NCBI GenBank assembly: GCA_049718665.1
Contig: JBNARO010000004.1
Span: 9,043 to 73,042 of the forward strand
Source of the DNA: NZ13-RE01 sp049718665
GTDB lineage: Bacteria > Dictyoglomota > Dictyoglomia > Dictyoglomales > Dictyoglomaceae
DNA: 64,000 nucleotides
Reading direction: 5' to 3'
This document shows, piece by piece, positions 1 to 8,384 of this stretch. The position numbers were made by a program, and so were the translations under genes. The notes below the pieces were generated by a model. The model was not told the origin of the DNA. It saw only the letters and a list, made by a program, of their open reading frames with translations, and searched no databases. The number at the start of each line of letters is the position of its first letter. The stretch's first letter is position 1.

Positions 1-553
1 TTGAAAGATATTCAATATTCCAATTTAGAGTATTTCCAAAAAGAACGGAAATTTCATCATCAAGATTATGGGCGGTTGCGAGAATGTTATAACCATATTT
101 CTTTGCGATTTTATTCATATAATACCTTTTAAGAGTACCACATACTGAACAAGGAGGCTTTTTAGATAGTTTCTCCTTTATCTCAGGTATAGTACCAATT
201 TCTTCTTTTAAATCAACAATATATAACTTCCTGTTAATAGTTTGGGAAAAATTCTCTACAATTTCTCTACTCTTTTTTGAATAATCGTATATTCCTAAAT
301 CTATATGCATTCCATCTGCGCTATAACCAAGTTTATTTAAAACAAACCATAATCCTAAACTATCTTTTCCTCCTGAAACTGCTACTAAGACTTTATCTTG
401 TTTAGTAAACATATGAAATTCTTTTATAGTATTTTCTATTCTTCTCTCGAACCATTCTATAAAATGATCTTTACATAAACTCAAGTTATACGCTGGTAAA
501 TTCACAATAGCGTTTTTTGAGATGTTCTTTGTTTTACAAATCTTACATTTCAT
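1..553 (-). CDS. ttuA: tRNA 2-thiolation enzyme TtuA, C-terminal part beyond window edge
   Basis: About 184 N-terminal residues are visible; the rest lies outside the window. The protein begins with a zinc-finger-like C3-x2-C6...C27-x2-H30 segment, then a PP-loop ATP-pyrophosphatase motif SGGKDS at residues 60-65, then CSVCG (C135 and C138). In the TtuA/Ncs6 family the first motif pair is the N-terminal zinc site, the PP-loop adenylates the tRNA base, and C135/C138 would be two of the three ligands of the [4Fe-4S] cluster; the third ligand would be downstream. TtuA makes 2-thio-ribothymidine at position 54 in thermophile tRNAs. The ATG lies 3 nt after the stop codon of the upstream sulfur carrier gene, so the two are an operon. 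The TtuA assignment relies on that neighbour; other TtcA/TtuA subfamilies are possible. Confidence 0.88.
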   Translation of the reverse strand, partial: MKCKICKTKNISKNAIVNLPAYNLSLCKDHFIEWFERRIENTIKEFHMFTKQDKVLVAVSGGKDSLGLWFVLNKLGYSADGMHIDLGIYDYSKKSREIVENFSQTINRKLYIVDLKEEIGTIPEIKEKLSKKPPCSVCGTLKRYYMNKIAKKYGYNILATAHNLDDEISVLFGNTLNWNIEYLS

Positions 554-556
554 AGA

Positions 557-772
557 CTATCCTCCAGATACCGCATTTATAACTTCTATTTCATCATCTG
601 GAGAGAGATAAGTATTTAGTTCTGCTATCTCACCATTTTTAACAACAAAGGCATACTCTTTAGAAAGTCCTAAAAATTTTAAAATATCTTGTGGATTCAA
701 CTTATCCCTCTCTGAACTAAAAGTATAGGTCTTTCCTCTATATTTAATGTTGAAGACAAATTTTTCTTCCAT
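557..772 (-). CDS. ttuB: ubiquitin-like sulfur carrier TtuB (ThiS/MoaD fold)
   Basis: A 71-residue beta-grasp protein that ends in Ala-Val-Ser-Gly-Gly, the C-terminal Gly-Gly that is adenylated and thiocarboxylated in ThiS, MoaD and TtuB. It sits directly upstream of the PP-loop enzyme on the same strand, which makes TtuB (sulfur donor to TtuA for tRNA 2-thiouridine) the best choice over ThiS or MoaD; no thiazole or molybdopterin genes are nearby. The final two Gly codons, GGA GGA, also form the Shine-Dalgarno sequence of ttuA. Its own start has a strong AAAGGAGG site 6-8 nt upstream. The activating E1-like enzyme is not in the window. Confidence 0.85.
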   Translation of the reverse strand: MEEKFVFNIKYRGKTYTFSSERDKLNPQDILKFLGLSKEYAFVVKNGEIAELNTYLSPDDEIEVINAVSGG

Positions 773-802
773 TCAGTAAGCCTCCTTTGCTTTTTGAATT
801 CT

Positions 803-830
803 ATTTTACCTAATCCTAAACTAAAATCAA
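803..830 (-). promoter_or_regulatory. candidate sigma-A promoter for ttuB-ttuA
   Basis: On the minus strand TTGATT (830-825) is followed by a 16-nt spacer and TAAAAT (808-803), about 30 nt upstream of the ttuB start. Judged by consensus match only. Confidence 0.45.
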
Positions 831-870
831 ATATATTTATGACTTTCTCTATACTTAATATAACTATTTA

Positions 871-899
871 TTGACTTTTTATTCTTTAAAGTTTATACT
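871..899 (+). promoter_or_regulatory. candidate sigma-A promoter for the sugar ABC operon
   Basis: TTGACT (871-876), a 17-nt spacer and TATACT (894-899) lie about 50 nt upstream of the binding-protein gene at 947. Four nucleotides before that gene is a strong GGAGG-type ribosome binding site (TAGGAGGTGTC). Confidence 0.6.
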
Positions 900-946
900 T
901 AAACTTGGGAAAGGTTCCAAAATAAAATTTTAGGAGGTGTCTCCTA

Positions 947-2248
947 ATGATTAAAATTCTTAAATTAATTCCTCTTCTTCTTATTCTTCTATTTATTATT
1001 ACAAACTCCTCTGCAAAACCAATAACAATAAGAGTTTGGTATCCTGACGAGTTAGGAATAAAACCTAAATATGTGGATAAGGCAGCAGAAGACTTTAGAA
1101 AAGCGTTTCCTGATGTAAATCTTGAAGTAACAAGATATAAAATTCCACCTGGTGATTTCTTAACAAAACTACTTTTAGCAATTGACGCAAAGGAAGCACC
1201 AGATGTATTTCATGTAGGTGGAACACTAATGCCAGAATTTGTGGAAGCTGGATATATTCGTCCTTTAACTCCATATATAGTAAAATGGGAAGATTGGCAG
1301 TATTATCCAAAATCTATAAAGGACGCGGTAAGATATAAGGGACATTATTATACAATTCCTTATGGGTTAGATGTGAGATGGTTATATTACAGAAAAGATA
1401 TATTTGCAAAAGCAGGACTTCCCACAGATTGGAAGCCAAAGGGATGGGATGATATTCTTAATACTGCTCTAAGAATAAAAAATAGTGTTCCTAATGTAAT
1501 TCCATATGTAATATATGCGGGAGTTGCTGGTGGCGGAGGAACAGTGAATCATGGATATATCCCATTGTTATATGGGACAAAAGCGGTAGCTTATGATGTA
1601 AAATCTGGGAAATATATAATAGATACGTCTGCGATAAAGAAAGTTTTAGAATTCTATAAAAAGGCATTTATTGATTTAAAGTTAGTTCCCCAAGAAGTAT
1701 TAACCTTACCAAAACCTTGGACTACTATGAGGGAAAAGTTAGGAGCAGGAGAACTGGCAATTCTTTTTGAGGGTGGATGGGTATATGGCGGATGGGTGAG
1801 TAAATATGGATTAGAAAATGTAGAAAAAACTGTAGGATATACTTTGATGCCCTCAGAGAAGGGTGCTCCATACTTTACTGTGGGTGGTTTAGGAACTTGC
1901 TGGTATATTTCTTCTCAGTCCAAAAATCCACAGCTTGCATGGGAATTCATAAAGAGATTTAATACAAAGGAAATAGTAGCTAAAATTAATATAGAAGATC
2001 CTCATCCTGTAGCTCGTATGGATTCTGCAGAACTTCCAGAATTTAAAGCCATAAAATATCTATATGACTGTACTCAAATACTTAAACAGGCAAAATTTGA
2101 GCCTATGGCACCTGGAATCTCTAAATTTGCAAATAGAGTTCAGCTTATGACAGGAAGAGTAGCAAGTGGTGAAATGTCTGTAGATTCTGCATTGCAAAAA
2201 TTTATAGAAGAGATGAAGGCAGATTTTGGGGATGTAATTGTAAAATAG
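947..2248 (+). CDS. sugar ABC transporter substrate-binding protein (CUT1 type)
   Basis: A 433-residue exported protein with a hydrophobic signal segment at residues 2-22 and no clear lipobox cysteine. The mature part opens with a typical family 1 solute-binding strand (TIRVWYPDE) and later has the DVFHVGG and LAILFEGGWVYGG-type segments of the MalE/UgpB-like superfamily. It would capture an oligosaccharide outside the membrane and hand it to the two permeases encoded next. No ATPase gene follows. The sugar cannot be told from sequence alone; the neighbouring PHP hydrolase does not define it. A hairpin directly after the gene probably keeps permease expression below that of the binding protein. 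Confidence 0.88.
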   Translation: MIKILKLIPLLLILLFIITNSSAKPITIRVWYPDELGIKPKYVDKAAEDFRKAFPDVNLEVTRYKIPPGDFLTKLLLAIDAKEAPDVFHVGGTLMPEFVEAGYIRPLTPYIVKWEDWQYYPKSIKDAVRYKGHYYTIPYGLDVRWLYYRKDIFAKAGLPTDWKPKGWDDILNTALRIKNSVPNVIPYVIYAGVAGGGGTVNHGYIPLLYGTKAVAYDVKSGKYIIDTSAIKKVLEFYKKAFIDLKLVPQEVLTLPKPWTTMREKLGAGELAILFEGGWVYGGWVSKYGLENVEKTVGYTLMPSEKGAPYFTVGGLGTCWYISSQSKNPQLAWEFIKRFNTKEIVAKINIEDPHPVARMDSAELPEFKAIKYLYDCTQILKQAKFEPMAPGISKFANRVQLMTGRVASGEMSVDSALQKFIEEMKADFGDVIVK

Positions 2249-2254
2249 AAAAGA

Positions 2255-2274
2255 GGGTGGGGAATTCCCCACCC
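2255..2274 (+). terminator. hairpin between binding-protein and permease genes
   Basis: A perfect 8-bp GC-rich stem (GGGTGGGG / CCCCACCC) around an AATT loop, followed by TAATTTTATTTT. It resembles a partial Rho-independent terminator or an mRNA-stabilising hairpin inside the operon. Confidence 0.75.
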
Positions 2275-2299
2275 TAATTTTATTTTGAGGAGAAGAAAA

Positions 2300-3172
2300 A
2301 TGAAAAGGAATCAATTTTTAATCCTGGGGCTTTTACCTGCTATTCTCTTAATGGCTTTTTTATTTGTTCTTCCTTCTCTTTGGGGAATATATAGTAGTTT
2401 CACTAATATGGCACTTTTAGGAAAAGAGGCTGCAAATTTTCAATTCTTAGGATTGGAGAACTATATAAAGCTTTTCAGAGATTCTGCTTTTTATACATCT
2501 TTTTTAAATACCATATATTTTGTTATAGGTTCCGCATTAATAGGTCAATTTTTGCTGGGTCTTATCATTGCATTGCTTATTGATTATGCAGAAAGAAGAA
2601 AAATTCCAGGAAGAGGAATAGTTTATGGTATTGTCCTTCTTGCTTGGATTAATCCTACATTAATCGCGGGATTTCAATGGTCCGCAATGTATGATTACTA
2701 TTATGGAACATTGAATACTTTTCTTAAATTTTTAGGTTTTCCTAAGATAAACTGGTTAGGAAGTATGCCTATGTTTTCAGTAATTGTTGCTAATATATGG
2801 AGGGGGACCGCATTTACTATGTTAATTTGGCTTTCTGCATTAAAGACAGTTCCTATAGAACTTTATGAGGCATCAAAAATAGATGGTGCTAATGCTTTTG
2901 ATAGATTTAGATATATTACAGTTCCTATGCTTAGAGATATTATAACAGTAAATCTTATTCAGATAACTATGGCGACTATGGGAGCGTTTTTATTAATTTG
3001 GGCAATAACCAGTGGTGGACCAGGGCTTAAGACTACTACTTTAAGTCTTTTCGCCTATAGAACTGCTTTTGAATCTTACAGACTTGGATATGGAAGTTCT
3101 ATTGCGGTGATTATGCTCTTCATAAATCTTATCTTCGGGGTCATATACATTAGGCTTTTTAGGAGGAGATAA
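2300..3172 (+). CDS. sugar ABC transporter permease (MalF-like)
   Basis: A 290-residue membrane protein with six predicted hydrophobic segments and the EAA loop (YEASKIDGANAFDRFRYITVPM, residues about 193-214), the site that contacts the ATPase. It is the MalF/UgpA-type half of a CUT1 importer. The ATG at 2300 is preferred over an in-frame TTG at 2285 because GAGGAG lies at 2286-2291, a good distance upstream. The partner permease begins one nucleotide after the stop codon. No transporter ATPase is in this operon, so an unlinked MsmX-type ATPase is expected to drive it, possibly the one at 14357-15430. Confidence 0.87.
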   Translation: MKRNQFLILGLLPAILLMAFLFVLPSLWGIYSSFTNMALLGKEAANFQFLGLENYIKLFRDSAFYTSFLNTIYFVIGSALIGQFLLGLIIALLIDYAERRKIPGRGIVYGIVLLAWINPTLIAGFQWSAMYDYYYGTLNTFLKFLGFPKINWLGSMPMFSVIVANIWRGTAFTMLIWLSALKTVPIELYEASKIDGANAFDRFRYITVPMLRDIITVNLIQITMATMGAFLLIWAITSGGPGLKTTTLSLFAYRTAFESYRLGYGSSIAVIMLFINLIFGVIYIRLFRRR

Positions 3173-3173
3173 G

Positions 3174-3980
3174 ATGAGGTTCTTAGTTTTTATGAGCTTT
3201 ATTTTGATAATTATCTTCTTTGGAATTCCTTTTCTATGGTTGTACTTCTCGGCTTTTGATAAAGAAGCTTCTGCTTTCATTAAAATGCCTAATTTTACTT
3301 TATCTAATTTCATAGAGGCTTTTAGAGAATATAATTTCGCAAGATATTTAATAAATAGCTCTTTTGTTGCAACCATCACTATGATTTTAACAGTCCTTAT
3401 TGTTGCTGTTTCTTCCTATTCCATATCAAGAATAAAATGGAAATATAAAAATGCTTTTTTATATTCTCTTTTGCTTCTTCACTCTATACCTTTATCTACT
3501 ACTATGGTCCCTATATATGGAATAATGAGAATTCTTCGTCTTAGAAATTCTTACTTAGGATTAATCTTAGTATACACCGCCATGCAACTTCCTTTTCTAA
3601 TTTGGCTTATGAAGGGATTTTTTGATACTATACCTGAAGAGTTAGAAGAGGCTGCATGGATTGATGGATGTACATCCCTGAAGGCTTTATTTAAAGTGGT
3701 TCTTCCTGTATCTTTTCCAGGGATATTAGTAGTTTCAGCTCTTTCCTTCTTAGGTGCTTGGGGGGAAAGTATGCTTATACTTATATTAGTGGACTCAGAA
3801 AAGATGAAGACAGTCCCGTTAGTATTTTATGAGGCAATGAGAACTGTAGGAGGATATATGGAAGTAAGGTATGAATTAGTATCTGCTTTTGCTATACTGT
3901 TTCAAATTCCTGTTGTGATTTTGTTTATATTATCAAGAAAATTACTTGCTACATCTATAGTTCCAGGGGTGGAAAGGTGA
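3174..3980 (+). CDS. sugar ABC transporter permease (MalG-like)
   Basis: A 268-residue membrane protein of the MalG/UgpE type with about six membrane spans and the EAA loop (LEEAAWIDGCTSLKALFKVV) around residue 160. It pairs with the preceding MalF-like permease to form the translocation channel. A GGAGGAGAT site at the end of the upstream gene serves as its ribosome binding site. Its last codons overlap the GTG start of the PHP protein by 4 nt, so all four genes are one transcription unit. Confidence 0.87.
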   Translation: MRFLVFMSFILIIIFFGIPFLWLYFSAFDKEASAFIKMPNFTLSNFIEAFREYNFARYLINSSFVATITMILTVLIVAVSSYSISRIKWKYKNAFLYSLLLLHSIPLSTTMVPIYGIMRILRLRNSYLGLILVYTAMQLPFLIWLMKGFFDTIPEELEEAAWIDGCTSLKALFKVVLPVSFPGILVVSALSFLGAWGESMLILILVDSEKMKTVPLVFYEAMRTVGGYMEVRYELVSAFAILFQIPVVILFILSRKLLATSIVPGVER

Positions 3981-5419
3981 AGGAATATATTTTTAACTTA
4001 GAACTTTTTCCTGAGGATTCTAAAAAACATATTCCTATTTATTTTGACGTTCCAGAAGGTGCTAAAGAAATAATTATTGAAAATATTTTGGAACCAAGAA
4101 CCTTAGATTTGGAGGAGTCTAAAAAACTTGTTAAAAAGGCTTTAGCTATTTATATAAATCAAGGAGATAGTCCTTTAGATATAAAAGACATTCCCGAAAA
4201 AAGTTTAAACGAAATAATAAAAAAATTTATTCCTGTAAGAAATCTTATCAATTTTAGAATTTTTGATTCTCATGGAAATTTTAGGGGGACAGGAGAAGAC
4301 AGATTTTCAAAGGGAATTCCTATAAAGATTGGAGAAAAACTATCATCCTATGGATGTGTAGAAGGAAAAATTTATCCAGGGAAATGGAGAATGGTTATAG
4401 AAACTCATGCTATAGTTAAAAAATGCTTGTTGAATTTAAAGATTAAGATTAATAATGAAGAATCAGAAAATATTCCAGAGCTTTTTAATGAATATATTCC
4501 TGTAGTAAAGGAACCTACAAAAAAGAATGGATGGGTAGCGGGAGATTTTCATCTTCATTCTCTTCATAGTGATGGGAAATTATCTTTAGAAAATGTCATT
4601 AAACATTCTATAAAAAGAAATTTAGATTTTATTTTTCTTACAGATCATAATAAAATATCTGGATTTCAAAAGATAAAAAGCGAGAATTATAAAGTATTTT
4701 GTGGGATGGAATTTACTACTTTCTATGGACATTTTACCTCTTTTGGAGTCTCAGAATATATTGAGTGGGATGTAATAGATCTTAAGAATGGAATAAGAAA
4801 GGCAGCAGAATTAGTACATTCCCAAGGAGGAATTTTTTGTGTAGCTCATCCTTTTACTATGGGAGATCCTATATGTACTGGATGTAGATGTACACTAAAT
4901 ATAGATTGGAAATACGTGGATGCTATAGAAATATGGTCAGGTTCTTTTAATAAAAGAAGACCTGAGAACACCGAATCTTTAAAACTATGGAGAAGTCTTC
5001 TTAATTCTGGCTATAGAATTACAGGGATCGGTGGAACAGATATGCATACTCCTGAGGATATTACTATTGATTCGCCTGTAACCTATGTATATGTAGAACA
5101 ACTAGCCTTAGAAGATATTTTAAAATCCTTAAAAGAAGGAAGAGTATATATTACTCGAGGACCTAAGCTTAATTTTTCTATTAATGATGCAAATATAGGA
5201 GAGAGAATAAGATTAAGGGAGGGGAAGGCTAATTTGAGATATTTCTGTGAAGAAAATTTGGATTTAAGAATTTATTATAATGGGAATGTTATCATAGAAA
5301 TTCCTAAAACTTCTTCGGGAAATATAGATTTTTTCTTAAGAAATTCTGGATATATTTATTTAGAATTTTGGAAAGAAAAGGAGCTTTATGCTATTACAAA
5401 TCCCATTTATGTGATATAA
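3977..5419 (+). CDS. PHP-domain metallohydrolase (CehA/McbA-like)
   Basis: A 480-residue protein starting with GTG in a GTGA overlap with the permease. The first 180 residues look like a beta-rich domain of no recognised function. The PHP domain follows, with metal-site motifs in the usual order: DFHLHSLHSDG (about 189-199), TDHN, a Glu in CGMEFTTFYGH, AHPF and GGTDMHT near 357. The C-terminal 90 residues resemble an all-beta tail. PHP enzymes are metal-dependent phosphoesterases or hydrolases; this CehA-like subgroup has varied substrates and none can be assigned. It has no signal peptide, so it is probably cytoplasmic and acts on something imported by the adjacent transporter. A CTGCRC segment inside the domain is unusual. 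Confidence 0.75.
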   Translation: MKEYIFNLELFPEDSKKHIPIYFDVPEGAKEIIIENILEPRTLDLEESKKLVKKALAIYINQGDSPLDIKDIPEKSLNEIIKKFIPVRNLINFRIFDSHGNFRGTGEDRFSKGIPIKIGEKLSSYGCVEGKIYPGKWRMVIETHAIVKKCLLNLKIKINNEESENIPELFNEYIPVVKEPTKKNGWVAGDFHLHSLHSDGKLSLENVIKHSIKRNLDFIFLTDHNKISGFQKIKSENYKVFCGMEFTTFYGHFTSFGVSEYIEWDVIDLKNGIRKAAELVHSQGGIFCVAHPFTMGDPICTGCRCTLNIDWKYVDAIEIWSGSFNKRRPENTESLKLWRSLLNSGYRITGIGGTDMHTPEDITIDSPVTYVYVEQLALEDILKSLKEGRVYITRGPKLNFSINDANIGERIRLREGKANLRYFCEENLDLRIYYNGNVIIEIPKTSSGNIDFFLRNSGYIYLEFWKEKELYAITNPIYVI

Positions 5420-5429
5420 TTTAGAAACT

Positions 5430-6083
5430 ATGATTAGTGATTTAGACATTATTCTAAGGCTTTTATTATCAATAATATTAGGTGGGCTTATAGGTTGGGA
5501 AAGGGAAAAAGAAGAAAAACCTGCAGGTCTCCGAACCCATATATTGGTATGTCTTGGTTCCACTTTGATGATGATAGTCTCTGCCTATGGATTTCCTGGC
5601 AGGTATCCTTCTGATCCAGGAAGAATTGCAGCTCAAGTAATAACTGGTATCGGTTTTATAGGAGCAGGGACCATATTAAGGACTGGAATAACTATTAAGG
5701 GTTTAACCACCGCAGCAAGTATATGGACAGTAGCAGGGATTGGCTTAGCAATTGGTGTGGGACTTTATCTTCCTGCAATTTTCACTACTCTTTTGGTAGT
5801 GGCAACTTTAATGCTTGCAGTAAGACTTGAAGTGTCTATTATTGGAAGCCACAAGCCAGTATCATTAAGATGTATTATAGAAGATAGACCAGGGTCTATA
5901 GGAGCAATAGGAACTCTCTTAGGAAGTTTGAATGTAGATATAAAACAGATTGAACTTTCCTCTGCTTGGGATGGCAAGGTGATTTTAACTATTAGCTTAA
6001 AGCTCCCCGCAAAACTTTCGGAAGAAGAAGTTATAGCAAAAGTTGTGGAATTGGATAATGTAATAAGTGCAGAATGGGTATAG
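5430..6083 (+). CDS. MgtC/SapB family membrane protein
   Basis: A 217-residue protein. The N-terminal 130 residues hold four or five hydrophobic segments and the MgtC hallmark GWEREKEEKPAGLRTH, followed by ITGIGFIGAGTI and LTTAASIW. The C-terminal 80 residues (from about 140) form an ACT-like soluble domain. MgtC relatives act in magnesium starvation and acid tolerance by modulating F-type ATPase or membrane potential; they are not magnesium pumps themselves. It lies 10 nt after the PHP gene with no obvious ribosome binding site, so it may be read through from that operon. Confidence 0.85.
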   Translation: MISDLDIILRLLLSIILGGLIGWEREKEEKPAGLRTHILVCLGSTLMMIVSAYGFPGRYPSDPGRIAAQVITGIGFIGAGTILRTGITIKGLTTAASIWTVAGIGLAIGVGLYLPAIFTTLLVVATLMLAVRLEVSIIGSHKPVSLRCIIEDRPGSIGAIGTLLGSLNVDIKQIELSSAWDGKVILTISLKLPAKLSEEEVIAKVVELDNVISAEWV

Positions 6084-6090
6084 ATTCATT

Positions 6091-6110
6091 CCCTCCCCTC
6101 CTAGGGAGGG
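6091..6110. terminator. hairpin between convergent genes
   Basis: CCCTCCC (6091-6097) and GGGAGGG (6104-6110) form a 7-bp GC stem between the convergent mgtC-like and SDR genes. There is no clear T-run on either side, so terminator function is uncertain. Confidence 0.4.
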
Positions 6111-6117
6111 AGAGGGC

Positions 6118-6942
6118 TTATACTCCTGAAAAGGCATTAAATCCACCATCTATGGGGATTACTGTTCCTGTCACAAAGGAGCTTGCGGGAGAGGAAAGCC
6201 AAATTATAGTTCCAATAAGTTCTTCTGGTTCTCCAAATCTCCCCATAGGAGTGTGATTGATAACTGCCTGTCCTCTTGGTGTTAAGTTCCCTTGCTCATC
6301 TAAAAGGAGATATCTATTTTGTTTCGTTAACAAAAATCCAGGTGCAATAGCATTTACTCTAATCTTTGGAGAATATTCTTGAGCGATATATACTGCAAGC
6401 CACTGAGTAAAATTACTTACTGCTGCTTTTGCTGCAGAATATCCTAACACTCTTGTTAATGGTCTAAAAGCAGACATAGAGGAAAAGTTTATTATTACTC
6501 CTCCATCTTCATTTTCCAACATAATCTTTCCAAATACTTGACTGGGAATAATGGCTCCACCAAAGAGATTGAGATTTACTACTTTTTGAAGAGCTTCAAT
6601 ACTTATATCAAAAAAGGAAACCTCCTTAGAAGTAGTTGCGGAAGGTACATTTCCTCCTGCTGCATTAAGTAAAATATCTACCTTTCCAAATCTTTTTTTA
6701 ACCTTTTCTGCCACCTCTTCTACATTTTTTTTGTCAAGAACATCCATGTAATATCCCTCTACTTCTATTCCTTCTTTTCTTAATTCTTCAATTCTTTCTT
6801 CTAAAGGAGAAATATCTGTAAGGGCAATTTTAGCTCCTGCTTTTCCTAAGCCTTTTGCAATGGCACCTGCTAATACTCCAGCTCCTCCTGTAAAAATAGC
6901 AACCTTATCTTTTACTGAGAAAAGCTCCTCCACATAACTCAT
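6118..6942 (-). CDS. short-chain dehydrogenase/reductase, sugar-acid type
   Basis: A 274-residue classical SDR: a glycine-rich NAD(P) motif (TGGAGVLAGAIAKGLG) near the N-terminus, NAAGG, the catalytic Ser in NFSSMS, the YSAAK motif, and an IPIDGGF ending. The start at 6942 is chosen because a near-perfect AAAGGAGGTGAG site precedes that ATG; an upstream in-frame ATG has none. It is last in a five-gene operon with gluconokinase-type kinase, 6-phosphogluconate dehydrogenase, 2-hydroxyacid dehydrogenase and UxaE-like epimerase. That context suggests a ketogluconate or fructuronate/mannonate oxidoreductase, but sequence alone does not separate these. Confidence 0.8.
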   Translation of the reverse strand: MSYVEELFSVKDKVAIFTGGAGVLAGAIAKGLGKAGAKIALTDISPLEERIEELRKEGIEVEGYYMDVLDKKNVEEVAEKVKKRFGKVDILLNAAGGNVPSATTSKEVSFFDISIEALQKVVNLNLFGGAIIPSQVFGKIMLENEDGGVIINFSSMSAFRPLTRVLGYSAAKAAVSNFTQWLAVYIAQEYSPKIRVNAIAPGFLLTKQNRYLLLDEQGNLTPRGQAVINHTPMGRFGEPEELIGTIIWLSSPASSFVTGTVIPIDGGFNAFSGV

Positions 6943-6959
6943 ATTTTTCTCACCTCCTT

Positions 6960-8369
6960 TTAAAATTCCTCCCAAATAGTATGGAATACTCCTTCCTTAT
7001 CTTTTCTTTCATAGGTATGAGCACCAAAGAAATCTCTTTGTGCTTGAATAAGATTTGCAGGAAGATCCTCTTCGGTAATACTTAAAAAGTAATCTAAAGA
7101 AGAGTTTAAAACTAAGGTAGGAACATTAAAATCTTTAGCAAGTTTTGTAATGTTTTTAACAGAATCTAATTTATCTTTTATAAAAGAAATAGATTTTTCG
7201 CTATTTAAAAGATTTACATTCTCTGGGTTTTCATTGATAATTTCTCTTAAAAAGTTCAAGATCTTTGCTCTTATAATGCATCCTCCCTTCCATATCCTTA
7301 ATACTTCAGAAAGATTTATCCCATAGTCAAAGGCTTTACTTGCGGAACTTATTAGCCAAAGTCCTTGAGAGAATGCCATAAATAGCGAGAAAAGGACAGA
7401 TTTTCTTAGATCTTCAATAGTCTTTTCCCTATCTATAAAGATGTTAGAAGTTTTTCTTTCATAATTTTTGTAAAGCTCCCTTCTCAAATCCTTAAAGTAA
7501 GAAAGAATTCTTGCTTCTACTGCAAGGTTTAATGATGGTGTTGGGATTCCAAGGTCTAATGCGGTTTGAGCAGTCCATTTCCCTGTTCCTTTTTGTTCTG
7601 CTTTATCTAATATTAGCTCTACAAGGGGTTTTTCTGTTTCATCATCTTTATATCTCATGATTTTGTAGGAAATCTCCATAAGAAAAGAATTTAGTTCTCC
7701 ATTATTCCATTTCTCAAAAACTTTTCCAATTTCTTCAGAATTCATATTTAATATTTTTCTCATGATATCATAGGCTTCTGCAATGGTTTGCATATATGCA
7801 TATTCAATCCCATTATGGACCATCTTTACAAAATGTCCCGCAGAGTCTTTTCCAACAAAGGTACAACAGGGTCCGTCTTCAGTTTTTGCGGAAATTTTCA
7901 AAAGAATATCTTCTACCATTTTATATGCATCCTCAAAGCCTCCTGGCATTAAAGAGGGTCCATATAAAGCTCCATATTCTCCTCCAGATACTCCCATCCC
8001 CAGGAAAAGTATTCCTTTTTCTCTCAATTCCTTTATTCTTCTTGAGGTATCTAAATAATGGGAATTTCCTCCATCAATTATTAAATCACCAGGTTCCAAA
8101 TATAGTAATAGCTCATTAATCATCTCATCTACCGGACTTCCTGCTTTTACCATAAGAATTATTTTTCTTGGTTTTTGTAAGGAATACACAAAGTTTTTTA
8201 AATCATAGTATGGAATAATCTTTTCATCCTTTACCCTTTCTCTTACAAATTCTTCGGTTCTTTGGGAAGTTCTATTATATACTGAAACAGAAAATCCCTT
8301 TCTTGCTATATTTAACGCAAGATTTTGCCCCATTACAGCAAGTCCAATTAATCCAATATCCCCTTTCAT
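6960..8369 (-). CDS. gnd: 6-phosphogluconate dehydrogenase, decarboxylating
   Basis: A 469-residue protein, the normal length for the long-form enzyme. The Rossmann motif GLAVMGQNLALNIARKG is at the N-terminus, followed by GVSGGEYGA, the catalytic KMVHNGIEY segment, and a C-terminal all-helical dimer domain with KGTGKWT. It oxidises 6-phosphogluconate to ribulose 5-phosphate with CO2 release. Placed directly after the FGGY kinase, it completes a gluconate to pentose phosphate route. An Asn-Arg-Thr after the second strand (VYNRTSQRT) fits NADP preference. Confidence 0.93.
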   Translation of the reverse strand: MKGDIGLIGLAVMGQNLALNIARKGFSVSVYNRTSQRTEEFVRERVKDEKIIPYYDLKNFVYSLQKPRKIILMVKAGSPVDEMINELLLYLEPGDLIIDGGNSHYLDTSRRIKELREKGILFLGMGVSGGEYGALYGPSLMPGGFEDAYKMVEDILLKISAKTEDGPCCTFVGKDSAGHFVKMVHNGIEYAYMQTIAEAYDIMRKILNMNSEEIGKVFEKWNNGELNSFLMEISYKIMRYKDDETEKPLVELILDKAEQKGTGKWTAQTALDLGIPTPSLNLAVEARILSYFKDLRRELYKNYERKTSNIFIDREKTIEDLRKSVLFSLFMAFSQGLWLISSASKAFDYGINLSEVLRIWKGGCIIRAKILNFLREIINENPENVNLLNSEKSISFIKDKLDSVKNITKLAKDFNVPTLVLNSSLDYFLSITEEDLPANLIQAQRDFFGAHTYERKDKEGVFHTIWEEF

Positions 8370-8384
8370 TTTCTTAAACCTCCT

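Noticed and set aside
6074..6256. Short plus-strand frame after the MgtC-like gene
   Set aside because: It lies opposite the C-terminal part of the SDR gene and has no ribosome site or family resemblance.
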